From positions 186,001 to 250,000 of the forward strand of contig JAFJTR010000029.1 in NCBI GenBank assembly GCA_022559985.1: 64,000 bases of DNA, given 5' to 3'. The notes below the pieces were generated by a model that saw only the letters and a list, made by a program, of their open reading frames with translations, ran no database searches and was not told the DNA's origin. Numbering within the stretch: position 1 is the stretch's first letter; each line of letters begins with the position of its first letter. This DNA is from Parastagonospora avenae f. sp. tritici 18332-5. Taxonomy: Eukaryota > Ascomycota > Dothideomycetes > Pleosporales > Phaeosphaeriaceae. Positions 35,809 to 47,839 of the stretch are shown here, piece after piece. Position numbers and translations under genes: made by a program.

Positions 35809-36146
35809 GGCTATCAGTTAGTTATCATTGCTCGGAAATGAATGCCTCGGTGAACCTGGGAAGTCTGGCGTTGGAGCAAACGCGTCCCATGTGAAAGCTG
35901 CTCTCATGATCAGCATGCATGATGTCATGTACGCTAGAGTGCCGAATGGGTCTAGCGCGAACTAGCGGCTTTTCACTCCGCCGTGAATGTTATGCCACAT
36001 GTCAACCAGACACAGCGGAATTCTACTCTGACAACTATATGTAAAATCCCTGCGATGCCCAGGTTAAAACCATGAACGAATCAAGGCAGTGCACCTGTGA
36101 GCTCACTACAATGTACGGGTATTCATTCGACTAACTGATCTCGCTA
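35809..36146. other. Intergenic
   Basis: Upstream of the PhoD-like gene and downstream of the SnoaL-like gene; nothing recognised. Confidence 0.4.
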
Positions 36147-36616
36147 CTATTTCAGCCCTGCCTCCGCCAGCGCCGCAAAGAACTTCGCCGAGTAAGCCGA
36201 ATCTACCATTTCCAGAAATCTGGTAACTTTCGTCCCATCCTCCGTGAATTTTAATATCAACGCGTACTCGTTTGCATACGGCCCAATATCCGTTTCCGCC
36301 GTGCTCGTAGCATGTATCATACATGTATGCGCTTCAGCATCATGCACCTCCGTATGAACAGTCGCCTATCATCACATCAGTCACGGCAACCAATTTGCGC
36401 CGACAGTACTACCTTGAAGTTCCTGAACCATGGCATTATGTGAGCTAAGCGTACACGGTATTCTTCGTTGTTCATCGTGGGTCGGCCCAGGGATGCAGGG
36501 ATAACTTGTGTTTGACAGTCTGGGTGTCGATAGGCCATGACCTTTTCAAGTTCCCAGGCGTCGAAACCGGCGATGACAGCTTTGGCTGTTGCCTTCTGGG
36601 TAGCAAGGCTGGACAT
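36147..36616 (-). CDS. SnoaL-like (NTF2-fold) protein
   Basis: Exons 36616-36413 and 36365-36147 (47-bp intron) give 140 residues. The pattern of an early helix (ATAKAVIAGFDAWELEKVMA), HPDCQTQVIPASLGRP, a central MPWFRNFK segment and a final strand-rich half ending FFAALAEAGLK fits fungal SnoaL-like polyketide-cyclase or NTF2-like proteins of about 140 residues. Members serve as cyclases, isomerases or binding proteins in catabolic and secondary-metabolite clusters. It borders the right-hand oxidative cluster on its core-island side. The specific reaction is unknown. Confidence 0.82.
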
Positions 36617-37241
36617 TTTTGAGCAATAGTGTTTGTTTTTCACAGGAGGAGGAGGTTCTTGATGATGATAGAGGGGTAACTGGTTTTACAAAAGTACCTC
36701 TTAAACGCTGTAGATTGAGTAGCGCCCATTTAAAGTTCAAGTTAAGCAATTCACCCGGAGCTAGCTTAGTTCCATGATAGCGCGGCCTGTAGAATACATG
36801 GCATGTACCAGCAGCGTCGTGGTGCAGCAATCGAAGAAGATCAAGAGCAGCCTATGATACGATACCGAGCTTCGGTATCGTTACGGCAAGTCTAGAACGC
36901 ATAAGCTCCGACCACAATGTTCATATATCTTTGGCGCCGACCCCGCCACTTGTCCCGATGGAGTTACATGGACTCTATCGACCTGCCTCATTCACAAACA
37001 TATCAGCGCGCGTGCAGTCCCAGATGCCTAGGGTAGACGAAAGATGCAGGATGCCTGTCGTTATGTGAAGCTGATTATTGCAAGCCAGCGGTGTCGAAGA
37101 AAATTAACTTTGGTTGAGATAGATGAGCCTGAAAGAGAGCTGAGAGGAGCTACGTGGTAGTCGAACATCGGTTCCGGTCGTTGTTAGTGCGATGTTGCCG
37201 ATGAAGTCTGAAAGACCCGTTTCTGAATATGCACCCCACGA
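36617..37241. other. Intergenic
   Basis: Promoter side of the SnoaL-like gene and 3' side of the flavin monooxygenase; nothing recognised. Confidence 0.4.
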
Positions 37242-38873
37242 CTACTTCTTTTGCCGCTTCGAGGGTCTCTCATCCTCCTTCACCCCATATTCAGCATGCT
37301 CCTCTCCATTGACCTTTTTATCTTCCTTTTCAGTCTCCTCATAGACATCATACCTATACCTCGATCCCTCGTGATCATCTCTTAAGCCCTTCTGCCCCTT
37401 CCCATACACCTTCTCTCTCGCCGTCCATTCTTCATCCGTCTCTTCCTTCGGAATCTCTGAATATATCCCTCTCTTCCTCAACTCCGGAACCAGCAAATCG
37501 ACGACATCCTCAAAGCTCCCCGGGGTGGTTACGTACCCAATGTTAAAGCCATCAACGTCAGCTTCCCGAACCCAACGCTCCAGCTCGTCCGCAACCGTAG
37601 ATGGCGACCCCACACTCACGGGCCCAAGACCACCTATCGATGCCTTCTCCGCAATCACTCGCGGTGTCCACTGCGGCACCTCAGGCGACGTAACAGTGAA
37701 TTGATCCAACAAACTCCTCACGCGATGATCCGTCGTAGTATCATCCGCACTCAAAACATGATCGGGCGGATACTTGCTCAAATCAATGCCCGTCCAGCCA
37801 CTCGTGAGCACCAGCCCGCCAATCTCACTAGCATATTTCTTCAACTCCGCATACTTTCCCTGCGCTTCTTCGTCCGTCTTTCCTAGGATCGGAGTAAACG
37901 TCGCGAAGAACTTGATACTAGCAGGATCTCTACGTTTTTGTTCTGCTAGTCCGCGGATTTTCTTGACTTTGGGGGCTAAAATGCTAGGAGAGTGCGATGA
38001 CACGAAGATTGCTTCCGCATGCGTGGCAGCGAACTCCGAACCCGCGGATGAGGTACCGGCTTGGAACAGGAATGGCGTCCGCTGGGGTGTTGGATCTACG
38101 ATGTGGCGAGATTCGAGGTTGTAATACTTTCCCGTGTGTTTGATTGTGCGGATTCTGGCGGGTTCGATGTATTCATCCGCTGAGGCGTTTTGCGTGATCG
38201 CGTCGTCGGACCAGGATCCTTCCCAGAGTCTAGAACGTGGTTAGGATAGGGTGCATGTTAAAGTGAACCGCTTACTTGTACAGCACACGCATGTATTCGT
38301 CAGCTTGTGCGTATCGCTCATCATGTTCAATTGGAGTATCAATTCCAATGGCTTTGAACGCGGCTTTCTTCCAACTTGTCACAATGTTCCAACCAAAGCG
38401 CCCTCCCGTCATGTGATCGAGGGTGCTGAAGCGTTTCGCAAGTAAGAATGGAGGCTCGAAAGACGTCGAAGCGGTGATTGCAAAGCTCAAATGCTTCGTC
38501 GCTGCTGCCATGGCCGAAATTGGCTGTCCTCGTCAGCTTCTTCATTATTTCGATCTTATCTTGATCTCACAATCGTCGGATCAGTCATCGGCCATTGCGC
38601 TGCTCGACGGATACAGTTGTCCAGGCTGTCTTCATAAGTGTCATAACCACCGTACGTATCTGCGAGGAACAGCGCATTGATACCGCCGCGTTCAAGCAAT
38701 TTCGCTAGTTCGATCCAGTAGTCCAGCTTTCTTTTCGTAGCCGACTTGTCCTTAGGGTTCTTCCATTGTCCAGGGCTCAAATGCCCGACCGTGCTCATGT
38801 CAAATGCATTGATAAGTATCTTCTTGCGGTTGATGGAGGTGCCATTACTGCCGTTTGTCGTAGCTTCAGGCAT
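37242..38873 (-). CDS. NtaA/SnaA/SoxA-type FMN-dependent monooxygenase, copy 1
   Basis: Exons 38873-38571, 38523-38276 and 38229-37242 give 512 residues. The bacterial luciferase-like fold is marked by GHLSPGQWKNPKD, LLERGGINALFLADTYGGYD, STLDHMTGGRFGWNIVTSW and EADVDGFNIGYVTTPGSF. The family (nitrilotriacetate, dibenzothiophene-sulfone and pristinamycin monooxygenases) uses FMNH2 supplied by a separate reductase, and no reductase is visible nearby. The C-terminal 60 residues are unusually acidic and basic, ending SKRQKK. The second member is at 49788. The substrate is unknown; cleavage of C-N or C-S bonds is typical of the family. Confidence 0.92.
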
Positions 38874-39449
38874 TGTCGCAGTGATATGAAGTCACTAATC
38901 TTCCAAGGTTGTGGTAGGTTTTGCAGAGGTAGCTGCAGTGACAGCTTACCATATGCTACTGCACAAGACTCAAGCACGTGTCCGGTTGTGCAACACATGA
39001 CGCCTGAGGTGTTGAATGGTAATGCGTTTGCCCCACTCGCTTGGGTGACCCGCGATGCACGAGTTCGGTTGAGTGGTTTCGTGATGCATGGTTCGTATTG
39101 CGCCATCATGATAACGGTTTCCGAAGTCGAGATCTCACTACGGTAACCATTTCAAGCTTAAATACGTGTTCATATTTAGACTTTGGACAATCAACAACAA
39201 GAAACGTCCGATTTCACGAGCTCTCTGGTATATGAGGTAAATCTGGCAATGGTTTCTAGCGCTAGTGCTGATGTTAATTTGAGTGCAGGAGGTTTGCGGT
39301 CCAGCGAAAATGCATTAGAGAACTGGCACTTGCATCGGCGTCAAAGATCGAATTACTCTCACTTAGATCTACGATAAGGTCGAAGAATGTCCCTCGTAAC
39401 TATTCTAAAGATAGCGCGATGTACGCATGGTATGGAAGATGAGCCGGTG
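38874..39449. other. Intergenic
   Basis: Upstream of the monooxygenase; the far end may contain the undetermined last exon of the secreted protein at 39450. Confidence 0.35.
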
Positions 39450-40445
39450 CTAGCACATCTGTTGAAGCTCGCGAGAATAGGAACTTTGCACTCGTCGAGC
39501 TGGTTTTACATTGAGCTGCCTCGTTATCGACCATACAGCTGCCCACATACCCGAATTTTTACACTCTATTGTGCACCTTCCTGATGAGCAGTCCGAGTCT
39601 TTGTTACATCCAATACCGCATTGGCCACCATTTATCGTCTATGTATATCAGCAGTGGACCAAGGAAGTGCCTGAAGGCGATCACTTACACATGCTCCCTG
39701 ACTGCTGACAGTCCTGTAGCAAAGACAAGAACCATCTGTAGTCGCGCAGAAATCGTATTGTTTGCACCTGTTGTAGTCGGGGTGCGGAGCTGCTGTCGCA
39801 GTAGCCGTGGCCGTGGCAGTGATTACTGTCGAGAACGTGCTAATCGAAGTAGATGTCTCCATGGCCACAACTGATACTATAGAAGTCGCAGTAGCGCTCA
39901 CAGTTGTAATACTGGACGTAGTAGCCGTCGCATATGGCGTAGCCGTAACGCTGATTGTCTTCGACTTCTCAATACAAGTACATATAGCGCCAACAAAGGC
40001 GGAAGCCTACGATAGAACGCCTTTCCATTGGTCTGCCGTGGGGTTGGCTGCTCTCTTCGCGTACAGAACCGTCGTGGTAATCGTAGTTGTCACTAGGAGT
40101 TATCAGTGGGATTAAAAGTAAGGGAAACATTGCCATGCCGATCTGCATGTCTGTTGTGATACTTTCTAGAATGGATGTAGAAGTTGAAAATGTCGCCGTA
40201 ATTATGATTGTTCCTGTCGTCGTCGTGGTAACAGGAATGATTGCTGTCACTGTCGCCGTTGGGGCCGTGACGGTTGACGTCTGTACATGCATCGGAAACT
40301 TTGAAGAGCAATAGCTCTGCGCAGGCGGATGCTTGGAGTTGAACATTCCAATGTTTGCGTACAGCCTACCTTTGCATCCTCGGTAGTCTTGGGCGAGGGC
40401 AGAATTAACGAGGATCATCGCACAGAAAGCGAGACTGAACAACAT
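39450..40445 (-). CDS. Secreted Ser/Thr-rich, Cys-containing protein, 3' structure unsure
   Basis: From ATG 40445 the protein begins with a clear signal peptide (MLFSLAFCAMILVNSALAQ). A short Cys-bearing domain follows (DYRGCKGRLYANIG...SYCSSKFP), then a long low-complexity Thr/Ser/Ala/Val region that is likely O-glycosylated. After introns with good donors (GTATCA near 40160, GTAAGT near 39692) comes a compact Cys domain, CTINGGQCGIGCNKDSDC then SSGRCTIEC, typical of small fungal extracellular modules. One in-frame TAG lies at 40007-40009 between the two halves. It may be spliced out with a weak donor, or it may be a real lesion. The last exon boundary is uncertain because a GTATGT donor follows the Cys domain. 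Confidence 0.55.
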
Positions 40446-41409
40446 ATTGACAATATCTTGTGCAAATGCTGTCTGTGAGAGGAAAGGGAGATTTGGACAT
40501 AAATGCTTCTTGAAGTACAGTGATATGTGAAGTCGTGAGGCGCATGCGAACAATGACCATGCATCCATGGCGCAGCTGAGGTTGTAGGATTGACCGCGTA
40601 GTAGCGCAGAGTCGTTGGCCTAGACTTCGATTCAGTCAGCCATTGAGCAACGAACTTACCCATATGTTCCAGCCAGTCCATCTGATTCTGGCTGAACATA
40701 ATCATCGAGTCTTTTCCCTAGTATTTCCTATACGCTGCATGCAATACCACTGTCTGATACTAGTGCTAAATATATTGTAGACGTTCATGAAAAACCTTTC
40801 ATGCTTTCAGCATAGCCTAGCAATCGACGAGTGAGCCCTAAGCAAGATTGTGTTTCCCCAATGCCGAGCCGCGCTTGTACGGGCTATCGAAAATTCGCAT
40901 GGGCGCGTTCACTAGTCTCGCAGCTGGCGTTCTAAGTCCGGGCACTGTTTTCGAGGTGTTCCGTGGGGTTGCTACTGCATTGTATAGCCATAGATTTCTG
41001 TAGAACGCGATGCTGCAATTTGGTGCGGTGTACCGAGGCTGCAGATAAAGCGATCGCGTGCATTCTGACAGTACTGAAGTCGTTAAATTGGCTTGGTGAA
41101 TTATTGTGTCAAGGCCCCGGGATTGCATTTTCACAGCGTCGCCACCAAGTTAGCAATAACGGCGTGCAGCCAGAATGCGGGGAAGGTTATATCTTTAGTC
41201 TCTACTCCTTTCGTTAGGGTTGTTTCGCGAAATGAGAAACGCCATCCAGAAGCTAGGATCGAATTAAAAAAAATCTTTCTACGTCGAATGGAAAAAGATC
41301 TGGTTCAAGGAGCAATCGATCACTTCCTCTAGCTTCAGATTCTGTCTTTCGGGCACGGCGAGCATGCGAGAAACTCGGGGGTTTCATATTCCCAAGTGCC
41401 GTCATTGCT
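40446..41409. other. Intergenic
   Basis: Almost 1 kb with no supported gene. Confidence 0.4.
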
Positions 41410-43021
41410 TCACTTCGAGACTTCAGACACACCTCCATCTTTCTGGTTGGTGCGCAGATGAATTTTTGTCTGGTCTATCGATCCTCCGCTTTCATCGTCG
41501 GGCACTGGAGAGTTTGGCCTGTAAAATTTCAGCCTGTTAAGATACTTACGTAGAGTACATGTACATACGGTTGCTCTGTCCGGACGTGAATATTGATAAC
41601 ATGTGCCAGAATGATCAAGCAGACCGCATTCGCAAGCACAAATGGATAGCCTTTCATGAATCTTGGTGCTTCGACAGTTTTAAACACCAACAGCGGCGTC
41701 CAGGCAGTTGTTGATTGCGAGATGGCATTTGCCAGTACAAGTGCCACGGAACGCTCTGCTGGTGAGTAGCTAAGCTGACTGTTGATCCAACCGTAGAGCA
41801 CACTCGACATTGCCACGGCGGAATAGGTAGTCATGAACGCGAACCACAAGGCTGGTTCGGGTACATGCCAGATCGTCAAGATGATCAGTCCAATGATGTT
41901 CCAGATGTGTGCAATCGTGATTGCCCAGGCGGGACCAAACAAAAGGTCGGATCCGAAGCAGACTGCCAACGTGTAGAAAATCCCCAGCCCGGGTGACATG
42001 GCGCCAAGCTGGTTAAGACGCGTAGGTGTGTATCGCTTGAGACTCTTGAGCCACAGCAAATAGCCTCCGGTAGTAGTGTTGACAGAGCCATTCCAGAAGA
42101 AGATATCCAGTAGAAGTAAAGCCCAGACACGAGGAGACTTTGCGATGCGAAGAAAGGTTTGCACAGTCACCTTGCCTTCTGTCTTGTGGCCTGCCCGTTG
42201 AAGTCGATCTTTCGAGAGCTGGACGTCCTTCCCCTTCAGGATCCATTTGTTGGGTTGGTCTGGAGTGCCAGGAATGACGAAGAATCCAACTATGCCCACG
42301 GGGATGGTCAGGATTGCACAAACAATGTACATCCAGCGCCAACCAGCAAGGCCATGAACACCGTCCAAGTTAGCGGAAGCTGCTGACTGAATCAAAGCTG
42401 CCGTGAGAGTACCCAGAGTGAGACCGATGTAGAAGAACCCAGCACGGCGTCCGTACTCGTCAGATCTATACCAGGAGCCTGAATTTGGGTTAGCTTGTCT
42501 CTTTGATCATAGTGTTTATAAACTCACCGAAGACGTAGTGAATAGCTGGGAAGAAGGCCGCTTCGAACCAGCCAACCATGAACCTGTAAGCTGCAATTTC
42601 CGCGTAGGACGTGACTCGGTACTGTAAGAGGGTAAAAATTCCCCAGGCCACGTCCATTATCGGTATGAGGCAATACATTGGCACCCGCGTGAAGAGGTAC
42701 ATGAACGGAAGCTGTCCTAATACAGCTCCCAGAATGTACATGGTCTGCAACTTTACCAGTTCATTGCCTTGGAACCCTAGGTCTTCCTTCATCCCGGCAA
42801 CATAAGCATTGTCTGTTTTGTGTCAATTACTATACCCTGCATGGCCTACGAAGCAGCTTACTGACGTTCGCCTGGTCAATGTACTTCGTCCAATATGCAA
42901 CGAACACATATGGTACGATGAGGAGGTCCAACTTTATGATCAACTTGCGTTCCTCTGGTGAGTCGTAATCCTGGAACCATTTGATTCGATACCATTTACG
43001 AGGTTTCTCGAGTGTAGACAT
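41410..43021 (-). CDS. DAL5/allantoate-permease-type MFS transporter
   Basis: Exons 43021-42862, 42812-42528 and 42478-41550 splice in phase; a short last exon follows, whose acceptor near 41500 is not settled (possible stops between about 41410 and 41510). The start MSTLEKPRKWYRIKWFQDYDSP leads to YIDQANVNNAYVAGMKEDLG, the family signature at the end of TM1. Other landmarks are GWFEAAFFPAIHYVFGSWYRSDEYGRRAG and about twelve hydrophobic segments. This anion:cation symporter family imports carboxylates, ureides, vitamins and similar organic anions at the plasma membrane. It is divergent from the BVMO at 43463 with 441 bp between starts, so co-regulation is likely. Confidence 0.9.
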
Positions 43022-43462
43022 CCTGTCGCCGAACCAACTTTGAGTGTTTTGTGTCAGTCATTCGACGTATCGAAGCATTATATAGGCATGGTGAAGGAGC
43101 TCGACTTAGGCGTGCTCTCACTTCCTGCACCGTTGCAGTGGCATGCAGTTGGCACATCACCGTATGCATGCTTCCTGCCGAAGAAGACTCATAGACCGGT
43201 TGAGAGTCGGCAGCTGCAGGGAAGCGAGCACGACAGGCGAGGGGTAGTCGCGACATGGCGATCTCGTCAGCGAGTGGGGTGAAGACGTGATTGTGCCGTC
43301 GACAGGCATGCGCCGTGCTCGCACATGACTCGAGCGCGATAACGGATTGACCGAGTGCTTGACAACATGAAGTGTGTTAAATCGCGGCAAATGGCCAGAA
43401 TTAAAAGTCGCTTGGATGGGTGTTGAAGTTGAAGGAGACCGATCTCAAACCCAAGCTACGTC
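43022..43462. promoter_or_regulatory. Bidirectional promoter with a CCG/CGG inverted repeat
   Basis: The 441-bp space between the divergent permease and BVMO carries a perfect inverted repeat, CTGCCGA at 43175-43181 and TCGGCAG at 43207-43213, with CCGG between. CGG triplets in inverted arrangement are what Zn2Cys6 factors bind. That a factor acts here is inference. Confidence 0.45.
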
Positions 43463-45385
43463 ATGGCGCCCAAACCAGTCATTCCCGATTCGGACAAGAC
43501 GACCACAGAAGCTCAGACTTCCCCTTCAACGCGACGCGTTGCCCAGCTTACAGGTCATCTTGCACCTGCAGAGGAGATAGAACATGTCAACACACGGCTT
43601 GAACTCCCAATCCCGTATCCTGTTTCTAGACTCCAGATTGATATAAGTCACTCTATAGATCAGGTGCGAGAGCTCAAGGTAGCGGTCATCGGTGCTGGAC
43701 TTGCCGGTATCAATGCTGGCATTTTACTTCCCGCCAAGGTTCCTGGCATCAAGTTGACCATTTTTGAGAAGAACACTGATGTCGTAAGTAAGTTGTAAGA
43801 TTCGGTAGCGATGTCTAATCTTTTGCAGAGCGGCACTTGGCTGGAGAATATCTACCCCGGAGTTCGATGCGACATACCAGCACATGTTTACCAATCAACA
43901 TATTCACCGAACACTCAATGGAGCGAAATTTTCGCAAAAGGGGCCGAGATACGCGATTATTGGCAGGCGCAGGCGAAGAAGCATGGTGTCTACGACTATG
44001 TGAAGCTACTGCATCGCGTAGACATGGCGGAGTGGAGTGATGCGGATTCGAAATGGCATATAAAAGTGACGAATCTTGACACCGCAAGCTCTTTTACCGA
44101 GAGTTTCGATTTCCTCATCACGGCCATTGGCCGATTCAATGCCTGGAAGCTGCCTGACTATCCTGGGCTCGACGAGTACAAAGGCCATCTTCGACACACG
44201 TCAAATTGGGATCCATTTTTCGACCCAGCGAACAAGAAAGTTGCCGTAATTGGTAATGGCGCGAGTGGGATTCAGGTTGTGCCAAACCTACAGCCCATCG
44301 CCAAACATGTAACACATTTCGTCCGCAATCCGACATGGATCGCAACTTCTTGGGCGGGCGATGAACGAACTTTCGAGCCTCAGCCCTATCCAGAAGAGCA
44401 GCGCAAATCGTTCGAAGACCCTGAAACATACCTAGCTTTCCGGAAGGACCTCGAAGATAGGTACTGGAGAAGGTTCCGTGCGATGGTACGCGATTCACCC
44501 GAAAATGCGGGCATTCGCGAGCTATTCATCGACGTGATGAAGAAGCGTGCAGCGAAGAAGCCCGAGCTGCTCGACGGACTGATACCAGATTTTGCACCGC
44601 ATTGTAGAAGATTGACTCCGGGGCCTGGCTATCTGGAGGCACTCACAGAAGACAACGTAGAGTTAGTGAAAGCGCCAATCAAGCGTTTCACGCCGACTGG
44701 CATTGAGACAGTGGATGGAAAGAACTTTGAATTCGATGCAATTCTATGTGCCACCGGCGCAAATACCGACCTCGTACCACCTTTTCCGCTGAAGGCACGA
44801 GGAGTAGATATCAACGAAGCATGGAAACCTGAGGGCAAATGGGGCTTTCCATACACATACATGGGCGTGGCTACACCAGGGTTTCCGAATTTGTTCTTCC
44901 TGGCTGGTCCTCATGCTACAGGTCCTTCCGGTACTGTGCCGCAAGCTGTCGAAACAGCGCTTACATACTTCGCGAAAGCTATGCGGAAAACATCATCGCA
45001 AGGTATCAAATCAATGGCACCATTAAAGGGAGCGACAGACGACTTCATCGACTATTGCGATGCATTCTTCCCAACCACAGTTCTGACCGACAATTGCTCT
45101 TCATGGAACAACGGCGGTGTGCCAGGGCAGCGCATTCATGGGCTTTGGCCTGGATCTGCTGCACACATCACTTTGGTCAGACGTGAGCCACGATGGGAAG
45201 ACTGGGAGTACGAGCACGAGAGTAAGCAGAATAGATTTGCGTACTTTGGCAATGGCTATACTCAAGCGGAGATTGACGAGACAACTGATCTCACTTCATA
45301 TCTGAGAGCGCCAGGTCAAGAAGAAGACCTGCGGGATCTTCACGAGAGCTGGTGGGATGTGCCTGGGGCGAGGAAGAAGGCTTGA
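43463..45385 (+). CDS. Baeyer-Villiger monooxygenase (intact)
   Basis: Exons 43463-43783 and 43829-45385 (45-bp intron) give 625 residues. The FAD motif is VIGAGLAGI, followed by SGTWLENIYPGVRCDIPAHV. The BVMO fingerprint is YKGHLRHTSNWD (FxGxxxHxxxW with Tyr for Phe), and the NADP site is VIGNGASGIQ. A long N-terminal extension (about 70 residues before the Rossmann fold) matches the larger steroid/cycloalkanone-type fungal BVMOs. It oxidises ketones to esters or lactones with NADPH and O2. Its left-block relative at 13896 carries a stop; this one has none. Neighbouring transporter, MDR and flavin monooxygenase genes suggest a degradation pathway. The substrate is unknown. Confidence 0.94.
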
Positions 45386-46080
45386 GCCTCTGAACTCTCC
45401 CGCGCCATCAACTTCATAATTCAAACATCATAGTACTAGTTTTCCTCAATGAACACTCCTTTCAGTCAGTCAGCAGTCAATAATGAAATCGTCAAGAATG
45501 CTTCCACAGCTCCAAGCTCCACAATTACTTGCTCGGAATAGTCCTTCGGTCTCACCGCACCGTAAAATCTTCCAGCCCAAGCACGATATTCGCTTATCTA
45601 TTCCGCCATCCTTTCTGCCCACGTGTGATTGATTACGGCTCTATCTCGGATAAGCAGTGGAGCTGCGCGCTGTGCTCCGCCCATCGACATTGGAGATGCG
45701 CGACAACTTCGTCAAATACCAGGAAGATGGCGTGCTACCCCATCAAACTACCGGCCTCCAAAACATGCCGAGGAAATGCCCGCAACCGCTTCCCGAAGCT
45801 TTGTTGCGATATCAACATGCTCGTATTAATGGCTCTAGAATTGGGGTGGCCGATAAACGGAGTGTAGCGGTACATGGGGTCTTGCGTGATTGTGGTGAAT
45901 TGCATGGGTGGTATGGCGGATGGTAAGCAGTAACGAAGCGCGTCTGAACCGTGTGCAGCGGCCTGGAGAGAGGTACCTCCAGGATCCGGATGAAATACTC
46001 ATGAAGGATTGGTGTTCGTGGTGTTTGTGTTTATCATCTTGCATACGGAATTTCTACTAATCTCCAAATATTCAGTCATC
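45386..46080. other. Intergenic
   Basis: Promoter region of the first UNC93-like transporter; short frames show no domain. Confidence 0.4.
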
Positions 46081-47648
46081 ATGTCCGACAAAGACACCAC
46101 ACTTGAGTCTGGCAGCGTCACGAGCTCCGAGAGACGTGACTATCCAGGTATGTCTGGTATATCTCTAAGACGAAATGCATTACTGACAGACTGCAGTAAA
46201 ATGGTACCGCTCAACTTTCTTCAACATGACCATTTTGGGTCTCTGCAACTTCAGCGCACCTGGTATCTGGGGAGCTATGAACTCCCTTGGTGCCGGAGGA
46301 GCGCAATCGCCTCATCTAGTGAACGCGGGTAATGCGCTCACATTCTGTCTGATGGTAGTCAGCTGCTACTTCAGCAGTGTGATTGTGCATTACATTGGCA
46401 TCAAGGGTGCACTCATCTTTGGCACGTGAGTAGAACCACTCTTCTATCTGAACGGCAATTGATAAAGACTAGAATTGGATACGCACCATTTGCTGCTGCA
46501 CTGTACACAAACAACCGTTTTGGGACTGAGTGGTTCATCTACCTTGGCTCATCGCTTTGCGGTATCTCCGCAGGTGTATTCTGGATGGCTGAAGCTGCCA
46601 TCGCTATTGCGTATCCCGAACCCTGGAACAAAGGTAAGGCATTGGGATACTGGCTTACATATCGTTTGGCCGGACAGATTCTTGGTGGCGCGATCAATTT
46701 GGGACTCAATGCGGATCGCGACCAGGCTGGTAAGGTTACGTACACCGTCTACCTGATCTTCATCGCCCTGCAGTGCATCGGTCCTGTGGTGGGACTTTTC
46801 TTGAACAAGCCAGAGAAAGTGCAGCGAAAAGATGGCAAGAAGGTTGAGCTGGCCATTCTGGAGAAGCCCTGGTTTGAACTCAAGGAGATTGCGCGACTGT
46901 TCTTCACAAAGAGGTTCTTACTCATCCTGCTTTGGATCGGACAAGCAGTCTTTGCGGAAGCTGTGTTCTTTACCTACCTCGCTCGTAAGTTGATCTAGCA
47001 TTCCATCCGATATTCTACTAACAACCTCAAGTATGGTTCTCCGTTCGCGCCCGCGCCCTCGGATCCTTCCTCTCAGGCATCATTGCCGTGATCTGTGGAA
47101 ACCTGCTCGGCAACTACCTAGATCGTACCAGCATTCCTCTCCGCACTCGCACCCGTGGCACTTTCTGGTTTCTCGTAGTTCTCCAAGGCGCATGGTGGCT
47201 CTGGGCCACGATCCTCGTCACGGAATTCAGATCCTCGCAGCCTACCTACGACTGGACATCTCCCAGCTTTGGCCGCGCTTTCGCGGTCTTCATTTTCTTG
47301 ACTGCCGGCTTTCAGATGAATTATCTCTTCTTGTACTTCATCATTGGCAATCTTGCGCTTAATCAGCAGGAAGTCATTCGGTATGCGGCGCTACTAAGAG
47401 GGAGTGAGAGTGCGTGGCAAGCGGTCAGCTACGGCATCACCAGTGTCACGGTCTTTGCGGAGGTCGGAGCTGTGTATTGGAACTTTGCGCTTTGGGGTGT
47501 GGCGATATTTCCGGTGTGGTTGGTTCTTAAGGAGTTCGGGGGTGAGAAGCCAACAGCAATTGAACAGACTGCGCATGGGATTGTAAAGCCAACAGTCAAG
47601 GTTGATGAAGTGGTTGCGGAAAGGGCAGATAAGTCTGTGGCAACCTGA
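46081..47648 (+). CDS. UNC93-like MFS transporter, copy 1
   Basis: Exons 46081-46147, 46197-46425, 46473-46984 and 47032-47648 (47-49 bp introns) give 474 residues. The first membrane segment contains the family-typical FNMTILGLCNFSAPGIWGAMNSLGAGG; IGYAPFAAALYTNNRFGTEW and ALYTNN-like motifs follow, then about eleven hydrophobic segments and a hydrophilic C-tail. Fungal UNC93/DUF895-type proteins are poorly characterised plasma-membrane carriers. Gene structure and motifs match the second copy at 52390 closely (KVTYTVYLIFIALQCIG versus KVGYTTYIVLIALQCLG), pointing to an old duplication. It lies downstream of the BVMO on the same strand. Confidence 0.9.
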
Positions 47649-47839
47649 TAGGGTCAGGTGACGGAGTGTGCCGGGCAAGGCTGAGGCATGTTGTGTACTG
47701 TAGGAGTGTTTGTTCGAAGGCAGTGGACCGTCATATCAATGTTCACATATCCTTCGCAGTTATGCTATTCGCGATTTCAGATCTTTTTATATGCAATAGC
47801 ATTCGAATTTGCTTGCATGTGTCTAATGGTTTGCAACAT

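Noticed and set aside
39569..40115. Plus-strand Val/Ala-rich frames
   Set aside because: They are antisense shadows of the Thr-rich tract of the secreted protein.
43022..43462. Small frames in the permease/BVMO divergent promoter
   Set aside because: Short, unsupported, and better explained as shared promoter.
45529..46044. Several overlapping frames between the BVMO and UNC93-like gene
   Set aside because: Frames on both strands overlap without motif; region looks like promoter.
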